Positions 1 to 7,938 are shown, counted from the first letter of the stretch. The stretch is DNA of 15,090 nucleotides from RGIG3009 sp045603285 (GCA_045603285.1 JAZULW010000016.1:1-15090), one strand, 5' to 3'. Program-made: numbers and translations. Notes: generated by a model from the sequence alone, not told the origin.

Positions 1-719
1 ATACGGGGAAACACTACGCGCTCAACAGCGAAGCCGTATTGACGGAAATTGAAACCGCATTCGGTTATCCCGTTATTGTCAAGCCCATCAACCTTGGTTC
101 TTCCGTGGGTATTTCGCTTGCCGACTCACGCGAAAAACTGATCGCTGCGTTGGACACCGCGTTTGATTTTTCCTCCCGCGTTCTTGTGGAACGCGCCGTT
201 CCCCATCTGCGGGAAATCAACTGTTCGGTACTGGGGGATATCGACGGCGCGCGCGCCTCGGTGTGTGAAGAACCTGTCAACAGCGACGAGATTTTGAGTT
301 TTAAAGACAAATATTTAAGTGGTAGTAAAAATGCCAAAAGCGGCAACAAATCGGGTGGTATGTCCAGTTTGAAGCGTCGCTGCCCCGCGGATATTCCCGC
401 ACAATTGACTGAAAAAGTAAGAAATCTTGCCGTGCAAACCTTTGTGACACTTGGATGCTCGGGTGTATCACGTATCGATTTTCTTAACAACACCGAAACG
501 GGTGAACTGTGGGTGAACGAAATCAATACCATTCCCGGTTCGTTGTCGTTCTATCTGTGGGAAGCGGCCGGTTTGCCGTTTGACCAATTGTTGGACGAAA
601 TGATCAAGTTAGCCTTTAAGCGTGCGCGTGACCGCGAGGCATTGACTTTCAGTTACGAAAGCAACATTCTGTCGGCCGTTTCGCTCGGCGGTGCCAAAGG
701 CTCCAAGACGGGAAAGTGA
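1..719 (+). CDS. ddl: D-alanine--D-alanine ligase, C-terminal part (5' end outside window)
   Basis: ATP-grasp ligase that joins two D-alanines for peptidoglycan precursors in the cytoplasm. The frame is open from base 3 to the window edge, so the gene begins upstream; 238 residues are visible, covering the central and C-terminal ATP-grasp domains. Seen: the ATP-binding strand with VIVKPINLGSSVGIS, the SGGMSSLKRRCPAD segment typical of clostridial Ddl, and the metal-binding end RIDF followed by VNEINTIPGSLSFYLWEAAG, which supplies the Asp, Glu and Asn ligands. The TTG at 39 is an internal Leu codon, not a start. The following nucleosidase gene starts 7 bases after this stop, so the two are probably cotranscribed. 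The family is clear; only a D-Ala-D-lactate or D-Ala-D-Ser ligase variant would be an alternative, and the N-terminal specificity residues are not in view. Confidence 0.9.
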   Translation, partial: TGKHYALNSEAVLTEIETAFGYPVIVKPINLGSSVGISLADSREKLIAALDTAFDFSSRVLVERAVPHLREINCSVLGDIDGARASVCEEPVNSDEILSFKDKYLSGSKNAKSGNKSGGMSSLKRRCPADIPAQLTEKVRNLAVQTFVTLGCSGVSRIDFLNNTETGELWVNEINTIPGSLSFYLWEAAGLPFDQLLDEMIKLAFKRARDREALTFSYESNILSAVSLGGAKGSKTGK

Positions 720-726
720 GGTATTT

Positions 727-1404
727 ATGAAACGCATCGGTATGTTGGTGGCAGTGGAGATCGATTCCGTTCTCTCGCGCTACGGGACCCCCGGCGAAAC
801 CAAACATTATCCCGGTTATACCGTTTGGACATATGAAAACGACGGGTACACATTATTTGTGCTCAACACCGGTGCGGGACAGGTTGCTGCGGCCGCGGGA
901 GTGCAATTTCTGATCAGCGAACTAAACATAGAACTACTTGTCAATTTCGGTGTGGTTGGCGGTTTGACCCCTGCCATGTCGCAAACCAGTTCTTGCGTGG
1001 TTGAACGTGTGGTTCACTATGAATTCGACACTTCTCCCCTTGACCATTGCGAAGTGGGACGGCATTTGGAGTATCCCGACGTTTATCTGCCCGCCACACC
1101 CGAATTGGTACAAAAAGCGTTGATCCTTTGCCCCGAGTTAACCCCTGTCACCTGTGCTTCGGGCGATAAATTCGTGGATGGAGAAGCCGCCAAAACGGCT
1201 TTACACCGCCAGTTTGGTGCCGATATTTGCGAAATGGAAGCCGCCGCCGTAGTGCTCACCTGCAACCGCAACCACATTCCGTGTTTGCTGATTAAAACGG
1301 TATCCGACGGTGTGACGGGCGGTGCGGAAGAATTTAACAACGCGCTGTTACACACCTCCGATATCTGTCTGAACATCACCGACCGCATCATAAAGGAGTT
1401 ATAA
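727..1404 (+). CDS. mtnN: 5'-methylthioadenosine/S-adenosylhomocysteine nucleosidase-family protein
   Basis: Cytoplasmic purine-nucleoside hydrolase of the PNP/UDP phosphorylase superfamily, 225 aa, close to the usual 230. MTA/SAH nucleosidase removes adenine from methylthioadenosine and S-adenosylhomocysteine in the methyl cycle. Seen: Glu11 near the N-terminus, SGDKFV at 145-150, CEMEAAAV around Glu171, and TVSDG with Asp194; these match the acid/base and ribose-binding residues of the family. The ATG at 727 is preferred over the in-frame start at 691 because the latter overlaps the ddl end, while AAGTGAGG lies just before 727 and MKRIGMLVAVE matches the family's start. The ddl stop is 7 bases upstream and the peptidase begins 3 bases downstream, so this is an operon. 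Divergence in the middle region leaves another nucleoside substrate possible. Confidence 0.8.
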   Translation: MKRIGMLVAVEIDSVLSRYGTPGETKHYPGYTVWTYENDGYTLFVLNTGAGQVAAAAGVQFLISELNIELLVNFGVVGGLTPAMSQTSSCVVERVVHYEFDTSPLDHCEVGRHLEYPDVYLPATPELVQKALILCPELTPVTCASGDKFVDGEAAKTALHRQFGADICEMEAAAVVLTCNRNHIPCLLIKTVSDGVTGGAEEFNNALLHTSDICLNITDRIIKEL

Positions 1405-1407
1405 GCC

Positions 1408-2907
1408 ATGGCAACCATTCAAGAATTGTTTGACGCTTTGGAAGAAATAGAAGCCTACAGCCGTGTGCTGGGTAAGGTTAGTTTCGATATGCAATGTTGT
1501 GCCCCTCCCGAAGGAATGGAACAAGCGGGCCGTGATATGGCCATTGTGGGTAAGCATTTATATGAATTGACTCACAACGAAGCTTATGAATCACTGATTG
1601 TGGATTTGTACAGTAAAAGAGAACAGCTGACCGTCCCGCAAAAAGCTTTGGTGGAACGTTTGTACGACGGTTACCGAAAAGTGAAAAATCAAAGCGCGGA
1701 ATTTTCCTTTGCCGCCAATCAGGCGAGCAACCAAGCATACGCGCAATGGTTATTCGCCAAAAAGTCCAACGATTTCTCGAAATTCCGCGACAGTCTTTCT
1801 TCGCTGATTGATTTTACGAAACAAGCCGTGGATTTGCGCGAACAAACCTATTCCTCCTACTACAACGCATGCTTGGACGATTACGAAAAGGGCGGCAACA
1901 CCGACCAATTGGATGCCTTTTTCGGCGCGCTGAAAGACCGTATTGTACCGCTGATGAAACGCATTGTAGCGGAAGGAAAACCCATTCGCGAAGATTTTCT
2001 TACCCGTCCTTGCCCCATCCCCGAGCAAGAGGCGTTTTCCCGTTGGTTACTCGAAATTCAAGGAATGCGTTCGACGGCCACGGTACTAATGACCACCGAG
2101 CATCCGTTCACTACCAACTACGGTCCCCATGACGTGCGTGTTACCACCCATTACTACGAAGAGAACTTTGTATCCAACATTTTCTCCACCTTGCACGAAG
2201 GCGGGCACGCGCTTTTTATGCAAAACGAACCGCAAGAATGGTATGACAATCATGCCGCGAACGGCATGTCCAACGCGATGCACGAATGCATTTCGCGTTT
2301 TTACGAAAACCTGGTGGGACGCAGTGAAGCGTTTATCCATTTCGTGTATCCGAAACTGCAAGAACTCAGCCACGGCACCTTTGCCGACGTGAGCGAACGC
2401 GAATTGTACGAAGCTGTTAACGTGGCGCACCCTTCGCTGATCCGAACCGAGGCCGATGAATTAACCTACAGTTTACACGTGCTTGTCCGTTACGAACTGG
2501 AAAAGGCATTTATGAACGGTGATATTACGGTAGACGAAATTCCCGCGCTTTGGAATCAAAAATACCGCGAGTATCTGGGCGTGGATGTTCCTGACGATGC
2601 ACGCGGGTGCTTGCAAGACGTACACTGGGCTTACGGCAATTTCGGGTATTTCCCCTCTTACGCACTCGGCAATGCCTACGGTGCCCAAATTCTACACCGT
2701 ATGGAACAAGAGTTTGACGTATACGGTACCATTGCCGACGGGGACCTTTCCCCCATCCTGGAATGGCTAAAAACCAACGTGTTCAACATTGCCTCCATAA
2801 AAGACCCCGACGAATGGATCCGTGCCATCACCGGCGAAAGTTTGAATGTGGAATACTATCTCACCTATTTGGAAAAGAAATATACCGCTTTATACAACTT
2901 GAAATAA
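1408..2907 (+). CDS. M32 family metallocarboxypeptidase (carboxypeptidase Taq type)
   Basis: Zinc carboxypeptidase that trims C-terminal residues from peptides, presumably cytoplasmic since no signal peptide is visible. The 499 aa length is standard for family M32. Seen: the zinc motif HEGGH at 263-267, the third-ligand segment MHECISRFYENLVG around Glu293, HPSLIRTEADELTYSLHVLVRYELEKAF, and near the C-terminus GVDVPDDARGCLQDVHWAYG followed by NFGYFPSYALGNAYGAQ. All are hallmark blocks of the family. AAAGGAG at 1393-1399 sets the ATG at 1408, three bases after the nucleosidase stop. It is the last gene of its operon; the hairpin at 2910-2942 follows the stop directly. Small oddity: the helix motif reads HECISR rather than the common HESQSR. 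Confidence 0.93.
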   Translation: MATIQELFDALEEIEAYSRVLGKVSFDMQCCAPPEGMEQAGRDMAIVGKHLYELTHNEAYESLIVDLYSKREQLTVPQKALVERLYDGYRKVKNQSAEFSFAANQASNQAYAQWLFAKKSNDFSKFRDSLSSLIDFTKQAVDLREQTYSSYYNACLDDYEKGGNTDQLDAFFGALKDRIVPLMKRIVAEGKPIREDFLTRPCPIPEQEAFSRWLLEIQGMRSTATVLMTTEHPFTTNYGPHDVRVTTHYYEENFVSNIFSTLHEGGHALFMQNEPQEWYDNHAANGMSNAMHECISRFYENLVGRSEAFIHFVYPKLQELSHGTFADVSERELYEAVNVAHPSLIRTEADELTYSLHVLVRYELEKAFMNGDITVDEIPALWNQKYREYLGVDVPDDARGCLQDVHWAYGNFGYFPSYALGNAYGAQILHRMEQEFDVYGTIADGDLSPILEWLKTNVFNIASIKDPDEWIRAITGESLNVEYYLTYLEKKYTALYNLK

Positions 2908-2909
2908 GA

Positions 2910-2942
2910 AGAACCGTCACCTTAAGGTGACGGTTCTTTTTT
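2910..2942. terminator. Bidirectional intrinsic terminator shared by the M32 peptidase and CarD-family genes
   Basis: A perfect 12-bp stem (AGAACCGTCACC 2910-2921 with GGTGACGGTTCT 2926-2937) has a TTAA loop and runs into six T's on the + strand. On the - strand the following bases (TTCTTATTTC) are also T-rich. The CarD-family stop codon (2922-2924) lies in the loop, so this gene ends inside its own terminator. Confidence 0.88.
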
Positions 2943-3428
2943 GTATAGCTGCGATAGCGCACGCGATTTCTCCACATCCCATATGTAGGCAAACTCCTCC
3001 GAGAGCAACCGTTCGCATTCTTGCAAGGCGGTTTCATCAAAAAACCGCAACTTCTTTCCCTGATTTGCCAATTCCGTGCGTTTCTCTCGCAATGAGTATA
3101 CGAGTGTCAGTAGTTGCAACGTTTCACACTCCCGCACCACTTGATGAGAGTGTTCTTGCCGCAGGCGGTCGTTTGTTTCCCAAGTCACCACCTGCGTTTT
3201 CGCTTTTGAAAGCAAGCGTTCCCCTTCTTCTTTCGTGATCAATTCGCGCAACCGCTTGTCGGCGCTTTCGATCGGCAAAAACACCGTGGTAGAAACGTTT
3301 TCATACAACGGTCGCAAAATGTAATATTGGCGAGAAATGCCGCCGAAACGTTCGACGCGAATATCCTCCACCACACAAACACCTTCGCTTTTGTGCATCA
3401 GATACGTTCCTTTTTCAAACACGGCCAT
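2922..3428 (-). CDS. CarD/CdnL/TRCF-family transcriptional regulator
   Basis: 168 aa protein with an N-terminal CarD_CdnL_TRCF domain (about 1-60, MAVFEKGTYLMHKSEGVCVV then YYILRPLYENVSTTVFLPIE) and a helical C-terminal domain (about 70-165). Proteins of this family bind the RNA polymerase beta subunit and modulate open-complex stability at housekeeping or rRNA promoters. That is family knowledge; nothing here shows the targets. Start choice: ATG at 3426-3428 has AAGGAG six bases ahead, and the promoter -10 lies at 3450-3455. The longer in-frame GTG at 3494 would put the promoter inside the gene. It is a single-gene unit, convergent with the M32 peptidase gene and divergent from comM. Confidence 0.86.
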   Translation of the reverse strand: MAVFEKGTYLMHKSEGVCVVEDIRVERFGGISRQYYILRPLYENVSTTVFLPIESADKRLRELITKEEGERLLSKAKTQVVTWETNDRLRQEHSHQVVRECETLQLLTLVYSLREKRTELANQGKKLRFFDETALQECERLLSEEFAYIWDVEKSRALSQLYKKEPSP

Positions 3429-3449
3429 CTCACGCTCCTTGATATCATT

Positions 3450-3479
3450 AGTATACCACACCGTTTTTGCGCTTTTCAA
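3450..3479 (-). promoter_or_regulatory. Sigma-A-type promoter for the CarD-family gene
   Basis: Read on the - strand: -35 TTGAAA (3479-3474), 18-base spacer, -10 TATACT (3455-3450). The ribosome binding site and ATG follow about 22 bases downstream. Confidence 0.75.
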
Positions 3480-3515
3480 ATGGGCAATTTTCACAAATCG
3501 AAGCGCAAATAAGGC

Positions 3516-3545
3516 TTGTCATCATTGACAAATTCGTGCTATACT
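3516..3545 (+). promoter_or_regulatory. Promoter of comM, overlapped by an inverted repeat
   Basis: -35 TTGTCA (3516-3521), 18-base spacer and -10 TATACT (3540-3545) place the transcription start near 3552. The -35 forms the left arm of a perfect inverted repeat TTGTCA-TCAT-TGACAA (3516-3531), which could be an operator. GGGGGAG (3555-3561) is the ribosome binding site for the ATG at 3568, giving a very short leader. Confidence 0.7.
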
Positions 3546-3567
3546 GAAGGCATTGGGGGAGATGGAA

Positions 3568-5097
3568 ATGTTTGCCAAAGTGAAAAGTTTGGGGCTACTC
3601 GGAATTGACGGATATACCGTGGATGTGGAAGCCGACGTTTCGCAGGGGTTACCCGCGTTTGACGTAGTGGGAATGGCGGGCACTGCCGTCCGCGAATCGC
3701 GCGATCGTGTGCGTGCCGCCATCAAAAACGGTGGCTTTACCTATCCCATCAGCCGCATCACCGTCAACTTAGCACCTGCCGATATTAAAAAAGAAGGCTC
3801 ACTTTACGACCTTCCGTTGTTTTTATCCTTGCTCAAAGCAAGCGGCCAGTTAAAAGCCGATACCGAAGGCGCGGCTTTTATCGGCGAGTTGTCCCTTACC
3901 GGTGATATTCGCCCTGTCCGCGGTGTGTTGCCCATGGTATTGGCCGCGCGGCGCGATGGCATTCGCCGTGTGTTTGTTCCGCTTCAAAACGCGGCAGAAG
4001 GCGCGGTGGTGGACGGCATTGACGTATACGCCGTTGACCACATCTCGTTATTGCTTTCCCATTTGACAGGCCAATCACTGCTTTTGCCACTTGAAAAAAC
4101 AGAATTCATCCCCTCGGCTGACAGCGGGATTGCCGATTTTGCCGATGTGATGGGACAAGCTGTTCCGCGCCGCGCACTGGAAATTGCGGCCGCCGGCTCG
4201 CATAACGTGCTCATGGTGGGCCCTCCGGGTTCGGGAAAAAGCATGCTTGCCAAACGTCTACCTTCCATTTTGCCGAATATGACACGGGAGGAAGCGCTTG
4301 TTACCTCGGCGGTACATTCCATTGCCGGAACGTTAACCGCAGGAAACGGCTTGTTGACCGCACGCCCGTTCCGTTCTCCGCATCATACCGTTTCCGCACC
4401 GGGACTTACGGGCGGTGGCACGATCCCGCGTCCGGGTGAAGTATCACTCGCACACAATGGCGTGTTATTTTTGGACGAACTGCCGGAATTTTCACGTGCT
4501 GCAATGGAATGTTTGCGCCAGCCCCTTGAGGACAGCCGCGTAACCATTTCCCGGGCAAGCGGTTCTCTTTCCTATCCATGTTCGTTTATGCTCGTAGCCG
4601 CGATGAATCCGTGTCCTTGTGGCTATTTTGGACACCCCACGCGTCCTTGCACCTGTTCCCCCGCCGCCTCGTCACGATATCTTTCGCGTGTTTCGGGGCC
4701 GTTGCTTGATCGCTTTGATCTGCACGTGGAAGTGCCACCCGTAGAATACGAACAGCTGGCCTCACACACCAAGGCGGAATGTTCGGCCGACATTCGCAAA
4801 CGTGTCAATGCGGCACGGCTTGTGCAACAAGAACGTTACCGCCAAACGGGTATCGGAGTCAACGCTCAGTTGCCCCCCTCCCTACTCAAACGCTATTGCG
4901 CGTTGACGGACGAAGCTTCTTCCCTGATGAAAACGGCATTTGACAAATTGGACCTTTCGGCACGAGCCTACGATCGCATCTTAAAAGTGGCGCGCACCAT
5001 CGCCGACTTGGATGCCAGCGAAACGTTACAAACGTGGCACGTGGCCGAGGCCATTCAATACCGCACACTTGACCGTAAATATTGGCAAGAGCGATAA
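3568..5097 (+). CDS. comM: ComM/YifB family AAA+ Mg-chelatase-like ATPase
   Basis: 509 aa. In competent bacteria ComM is a hexameric AAA+ helicase that promotes branch migration during recombination of incoming DNA; many non-competent bacteria also carry it (family knowledge). Domains in order: N-terminal Lon-protease-like fold (about 1-170, MFAKVKSLGLLGIDGY, GLPAFDVVG, NLAPADIKKEG), Mg-chelatase ATPase domain with Walker A GPPGSGKS (about 218-225) and Walker B VLFLDE (about 299-304). Then comes the Cys-rich MNPCPCGYFGH...PCTCSP segment, LLDRFDLHVEV, and the C-terminal Mg_chelatase_C region ending in the helical RALEIAR-type tail. The ATG at 3568 is chosen over the TTG at 3553 and ATG at 3562 because GGGGGAG sits six bases before it and the family begins MFAKVKS. 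It is a single-gene unit closed by the hairpin at 5099-5132. Confidence 0.95.
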   Translation: MFAKVKSLGLLGIDGYTVDVEADVSQGLPAFDVVGMAGTAVRESRDRVRAAIKNGGFTYPISRITVNLAPADIKKEGSLYDLPLFLSLLKASGQLKADTEGAAFIGELSLTGDIRPVRGVLPMVLAARRDGIRRVFVPLQNAAEGAVVDGIDVYAVDHISLLLSHLTGQSLLLPLEKTEFIPSADSGIADFADVMGQAVPRRALEIAAAGSHNVLMVGPPGSGKSMLAKRLPSILPNMTREEALVTSAVHSIAGTLTAGNGLLTARPFRSPHHTVSAPGLTGGGTIPRPGEVSLAHNGVLFLDELPEFSRAAMECLRQPLEDSRVTISRASGSLSYPCSFMLVAAMNPCPCGYFGHPTRPCTCSPAASSRYLSRVSGPLLDRFDLHVEVPPVEYEQLASHTKAECSADIRKRVNAARLVQQERYRQTGIGVNAQLPPSLLKRYCALTDEASSLMKTAFDKLDLSARAYDRILKVARTIADLDASETLQTWHVAEAIQYRTLDRKYWQER

Positions 5098-5098
5098 A

Positions 5099-5132
5099 AA
5101 AAGGCAAGGTGTCTTACGACACCTTACCTTTT
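5099..5132. terminator. Bidirectional terminator between comM and the sugar cluster
   Basis: A 15-pair stem (5099-5113 with 5118-5132, one C/A mismatch) has a TTAC loop. It starts in an A run and ends in T's, so it works on both strands. It closes comM on + and the six-gene sugar cluster on -. Confidence 0.85.
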
Positions 5133-5151
5133 GATTTTTAAACGGTTTTAA

Positions 5152-6123
5152 CTACAGAGCAAGACGCGAAAAGTCTTTGCACAACGCACGAACTTCGGAC
5201 ACCGTTTTCAAGCCGCTGGTAGCATCGGCACTGCTGAGTGCCGCCACCGCCGCTGAAGAGGCAAATTCCAAAATCTCGCGGTCACCCCATCCCTCGTACA
5301 AACCGAGAAGGGCGCCCGCGCAAAACGCATCGCCGGCTCCGGTGGTACCTTTGATGTACCCTTTCGGAAGTTGATAAGACGGAACAACCGTCACCGTATC
5401 TCCCGACAGACACAACGCCGAATGTGGTTGATGGATGATGACCTTTTCGCGCACACCCAGTTGCTGCAACCGACGGGCAATCGCTTCCAAATTATCGGAA
5501 GTAGGTTCCATACCCGTGAGTTTTCCTGCCTCGAATTCGTTCACAATAAGATAGTCGGTATACGGCAAGCAAGGCAAGACGAGCGCATAGCGGTCACTGT
5601 TTTCACTGACAAGATCAATGGATGTTTTAATGCCACGTGCCGATGCTTCTTGCAAAATTTTTAAGCCGTCCCCGTTGTCGATTTTGTCAAGCAGGAGAAA
5701 ATACCCCAGCAACAATATACGCGGTTGCACGGTATCAAACGGAACATCCTCTGCGCCGAAACGCGCACTGGCACCCGCATAGGTGAAAAACGTGCGTTGC
5801 CCGTTTACGATACTCATCACTTGCGTAAAACTGGTTTTTTCGCCCGATTCCATTATGACGGAGTTTACGTCTACGCCTACATCGGCCATCACGGTTTTGG
5901 CATAATGGCCGTTTTCATCGTTGCCGACTTTGCCGAGGGCCGTTACCGCAAGCGTTGGACACAGTTTTTTTAGGTCCATTGCCACATTCGGTACACAACC
6001 ACCCGTGGCACGCTCCACCTTGCGAATCTGCGTCAACTCACCGCAAGAGGGATAGGCCGCAATTTCGTTGATTTCGTCCACCAAAATGGAACCCGCAACG
6101 GCAATCCCGTTTTTGTTTTTCAT
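5152..6123 (-). CDS. PfkB-family carbohydrate kinase
   Basis: 323 aa ribokinase-fold kinase that transfers the ATP gamma-phosphate to a sugar or sugar-like hydroxyl in the cytoplasm. Seen: N-terminal AVAGSILVDEI, glycine pair ATGGCVPNVAMDL at 39-51, and the PfkB signature KGTTGAGDAFCAGAL at 258-272 with catalytic base Asp265 and the anion-hole glycines. The substrate cannot be read from sequence. It is the last gene of the sugar cluster, beginning 3 bases after the NagB-like stop, with only a weak GGAG 12 bases ahead of the ATG, so translation is probably coupled to the gene before it. Next to a deacetylase and a NagB-fold protein, an amino sugar or its product is the likeliest substrate (inference). 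Confidence 0.9.
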   Translation of the reverse strand: MKNKNGIAVAGSILVDEINEIAAYPSCGELTQIRKVERATGGCVPNVAMDLKKLCPTLAVTALGKVGNDENGHYAKTVMADVGVDVNSVIMESGEKTSFTQVMSIVNGQRTFFTYAGASARFGAEDVPFDTVQPRILLLGYFLLLDKIDNGDGLKILQEASARGIKTSIDLVSENSDRYALVLPCLPYTDYLIVNEFEAGKLTGMEPTSDNLEAIARRLQQLGVREKVIIHQPHSALCLSGDTVTVVPSYQLPKGYIKGTTGAGDAFCAGALLGLYEGWGDREILEFASSAAVAALSSADATSGLKTVSEVRALCKDFSRLAL

Positions 6124-6126
6124 AGA

Positions 6127-7074
6127 TTAGTTGCACTCCGCTTCGAGGGGACCGGCCAATTCTTTGAGGAAGAAGAGCTTACCGGCCAAAGTGGGAATAT
6201 ACGAAGAGGTGATCCACGGCGTGGTACCGTGACGGAGCGTCATCCAAAGGGACATGCCCTGCCATTGCATGCCGCGGCCAAGCGTACCGTCAGCACCGCC
6301 AATGGCGTAATCCGCCTGCATAAAGATGCCGGGGCCGATGGTGTTGGCACGGCAAGGCACCAACGTGGTACGAGATTTGAAGCTGGTGAGCGCGTTTTGC
6401 TCTACCGTAAGCGGATGGATCTTCGCAGCAATGCGATACGGTTGTGCGATCCACTCCGCTTCGGAAGCATAATCACCCGCAAACTGGGGTTCCCAGAACG
6501 CAATGTGGCACATACGGCCGATACCGTACACCAACACCAATTTCGCACCGTCCGCTTTGAGGGCAGCAATTTTTTCAGGATAGGTGGGCAAATTTTCTTT
6601 GGTGGCAAAGTTGCGTTGTGCGACCGGCACCGTCAACTCGCCAAGCGGGTTAAAGAGCGCTTGTTCCATTGCATATTGGAACGCACCGCTGTTGTCGCTG
6701 GGCAAGGTGTTGCCTTCGGCATCCGCCCACTCGTCCATATTGAACGTATACACGTGCTCACAAGAAACGCCCCAGGCTTTGATGAAATACACCACCCATT
6801 TGTACATACCCATCGGGCCGACAGGCAAAATGAACGCAATCTTCTCGCCTTTTTCCTTGGCTACTTTGATTTGCATGGCAATTTCGTGACCCATATAGGT
6901 TTCGAATTCACCAAGGCTATCGCATTTGATGGGGGTGAAATCTTTGTTCCAGAAAGGTTGCGGTTCGGTAATGGTTTCGGGAGCACCGATGCACGCATCA
7001 ATTTTGTCGAAATCCCAACCGGCAGGGTAAAATCCTTCGAGTGCAGAGCCTTTGACAGTAGAGTTGAAATTCAT
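6127..7074 (-). CDS. Divergent NagB-fold (glucosamine-6-phosphate deaminase/isomerase-like) protein with altered active site
   Basis: 315 aa, about 50 longer than typical NagB, with an N-terminal extension of about 40 residues. NagB converts glucosamine-6-phosphate to fructose-6-phosphate and ammonia. Kept here: TFNMDEW with Asp114-Glu115 (the catalytic Asp of FNMDEY), and the frame of GxGxDGHIAFNEP as GIGRMCHIAFWEP (184-196), retaining His190 and Glu195. Changed: the Asp of the ring-opening Asp-His-Glu triad is Met188, and the phosphate loop LPTGGTPM is LPVGPMGM without the Thr and apparently shorter. The C-terminal GSQKA lysine region is not recognisable either. The fold assignment is fairly sure; ordinary deaminase activity is doubtful. 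The start ATG is set by AAGGAGG, whose first bases overlap the stop of the deacetylase gene (TAAGGAGG), a sign of translational coupling. Confidence 0.76.
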   Translation of the reverse strand: MNFNSTVKGSALEGFYPAGWDFDKIDACIGAPETITEPQPFWNKDFTPIKCDSLGEFETYMGHEIAMQIKVAKEKGEKIAFILPVGPMGMYKWVVYFIKAWGVSCEHVYTFNMDEWADAEGNTLPSDNSGAFQYAMEQALFNPLGELTVPVAQRNFATKENLPTYPEKIAALKADGAKLVLVYGIGRMCHIAFWEPQFAGDYASEAEWIAQPYRIAAKIHPLTVEQNALTSFKSRTTLVPCRANTIGPGIFMQADYAIGGADGTLGRGMQWQGMSLWMTLRHGTTPWITSSYIPTLAGKLFFLKELAGPLEAECN

Positions 7075-7087
7075 TATTATATCCTCC

Positions 7088-7795
7088 TTACGGCAACAAC
7101 CGTTTTGTAGTTTGTTTTAAGTACACTTGACATTGACGGAAACCTTCCGCATAATCCGCACCGCATTGGAAACCGCGGTAACGGCAACACGTTTTCACCA
7201 TATCGGGGAAATCAATGTGATCGTGGTCGCGCATCCACACGATTTGGGATTCGTGGCAGTTGAGCATTTCCAATTTTTTGTCGATGAACGGGGTAACATC
7301 CACATACTCGGTAGGATTGAAGTTGACGCCGCACAGTGTATCCATATAGTAAATGGGCGTCAATCTTGCCTTGCCGGGTACAGCCGTATTGTAGTGCGGC
7401 AACGTAGCCGTAAAGCACGCATCAAACACAAGTTTGGACGTGGCCACGTGGTCAGGCATATAGTCTTCCGGATCGTGAGTAATGATAAAATCGGGATTCA
7501 CTTTTTTGATGATATCCACAACCTTATCGCGCGATTCTTTGTTATTATCGTAAATTTCGAGATCGTCAAAACCGCCCCACATCACTTCGAAGCCCGCAAG
7601 CGCGGCACTGCGTTTTGCTTCGGCAGCGCGCATAGCCGTCAATTCGTCAGGCATAATCACTTCGTGGCCTTGGTTACCGCTGGACAAATGGCAAACCACC
7701 ACGCGGTCTCCGCGCTCTTTACATTTCAAGAGCGTACCCGCACAGGCAATCTCCATATCATCGGGATGACAAGAAACAACCAATACCGTATACAT
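7088..7795 (-). CDS. PIG-L (LmbE-like) family N-deacetylase
   Basis: 235 aa zinc-dependent deacetylase of the family that includes MshB, BshB, GlcNAc-PI deacetylase and the archaeal diacetylchitobiose deacetylases. These remove acetyl from N-acetylglucosamine-type groups. Seen: the first metal motif CHPDDMEIACAG with His10, Asp12, Asp13 and Glu15; the second HDPEDYMPDH at 107-116 with His116 as third zinc ligand; and the C-terminal HESQ (181-184) and YAEGFR (215-220). AGGAGG lies 8 bases before the ATG. The gene is separated from the upstream oxidoreductase gene by 143 bases and overlaps its stop with the ribosome binding site of the NagB-like gene. Deacetylation of an N-acetyl amino sugar for the neighbouring NagB-fold protein and kinase is the natural reading. 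Bacillithiol synthesis is less likely here, with no bshA-like gene beside it. Confidence 0.92.
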   Translation of the reverse strand: MYTVLVVSCHPDDMEIACAGTLLKCKERGDRVVVCHLSSGNQGHEVIMPDELTAMRAAEAKRSAALAGFEVMWGGFDDLEIYDNNKESRDKVVDIIKKVNPDFIITHDPEDYMPDHVATSKLVFDACFTATLPHYNTAVPGKARLTPIYYMDTLCGVNFNPTEYVDVTPFIDKKLEMLNCHESQIVWMRDHDHIDFPDMVKTCCRYRGFQCGADYAEGFRQCQVYLKQTTKRLLP

Positions 7796-7938
7796 AACAC
7801 ATTCCTCCTAAATTATAATGAATATCCTTTGGCCGTGCTTTTTGAGCAGACCATATCTTAACAAAATTTTCGCATACCTGCACCAAATGACTATCGTGGC
7901 AGGCAAGACAGATGACATCCATCACCGTATTGGTTTGT
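7796..7938. promoter_or_regulatory. 143-base intergenic gap in the sugar cluster with candidate operator motif
   Basis: No gene is visible. It carries the PIG-L gene's AGGAGG (- strand, 7809-7804). A TATAAT (- strand, 7817-7812) lies too close to that site and lacks a -35, so it is probably not a promoter. CTGTCTTGC on the - strand (7911-7903) matches the motif in the other two cluster gaps. Confidence 0.35.

Noticed and set aside
691..726. Earlier start for the nucleosidase gene
   Set aside because: It overlaps the ddl gene, lacks a ribosome binding site and adds a charged tail not seen in the family; the ATG at 727 fits both tests.
6229..7110. Open frame on the + strand, about 293 codons, antisense to the NagB-like gene
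   Set aside because: The composition is rich in His, Arg and Phe, as expected of an antisense frame, with no recognisable domain; the - strand gene has clear motifs and a ribosome binding site.
7812..7817. TATAAT before the PIG-L deacetylase gene as a promoter
   Set aside because: Transcription would start inside the ribosome binding site and no -35 hexamer lies at 16-18 bases.
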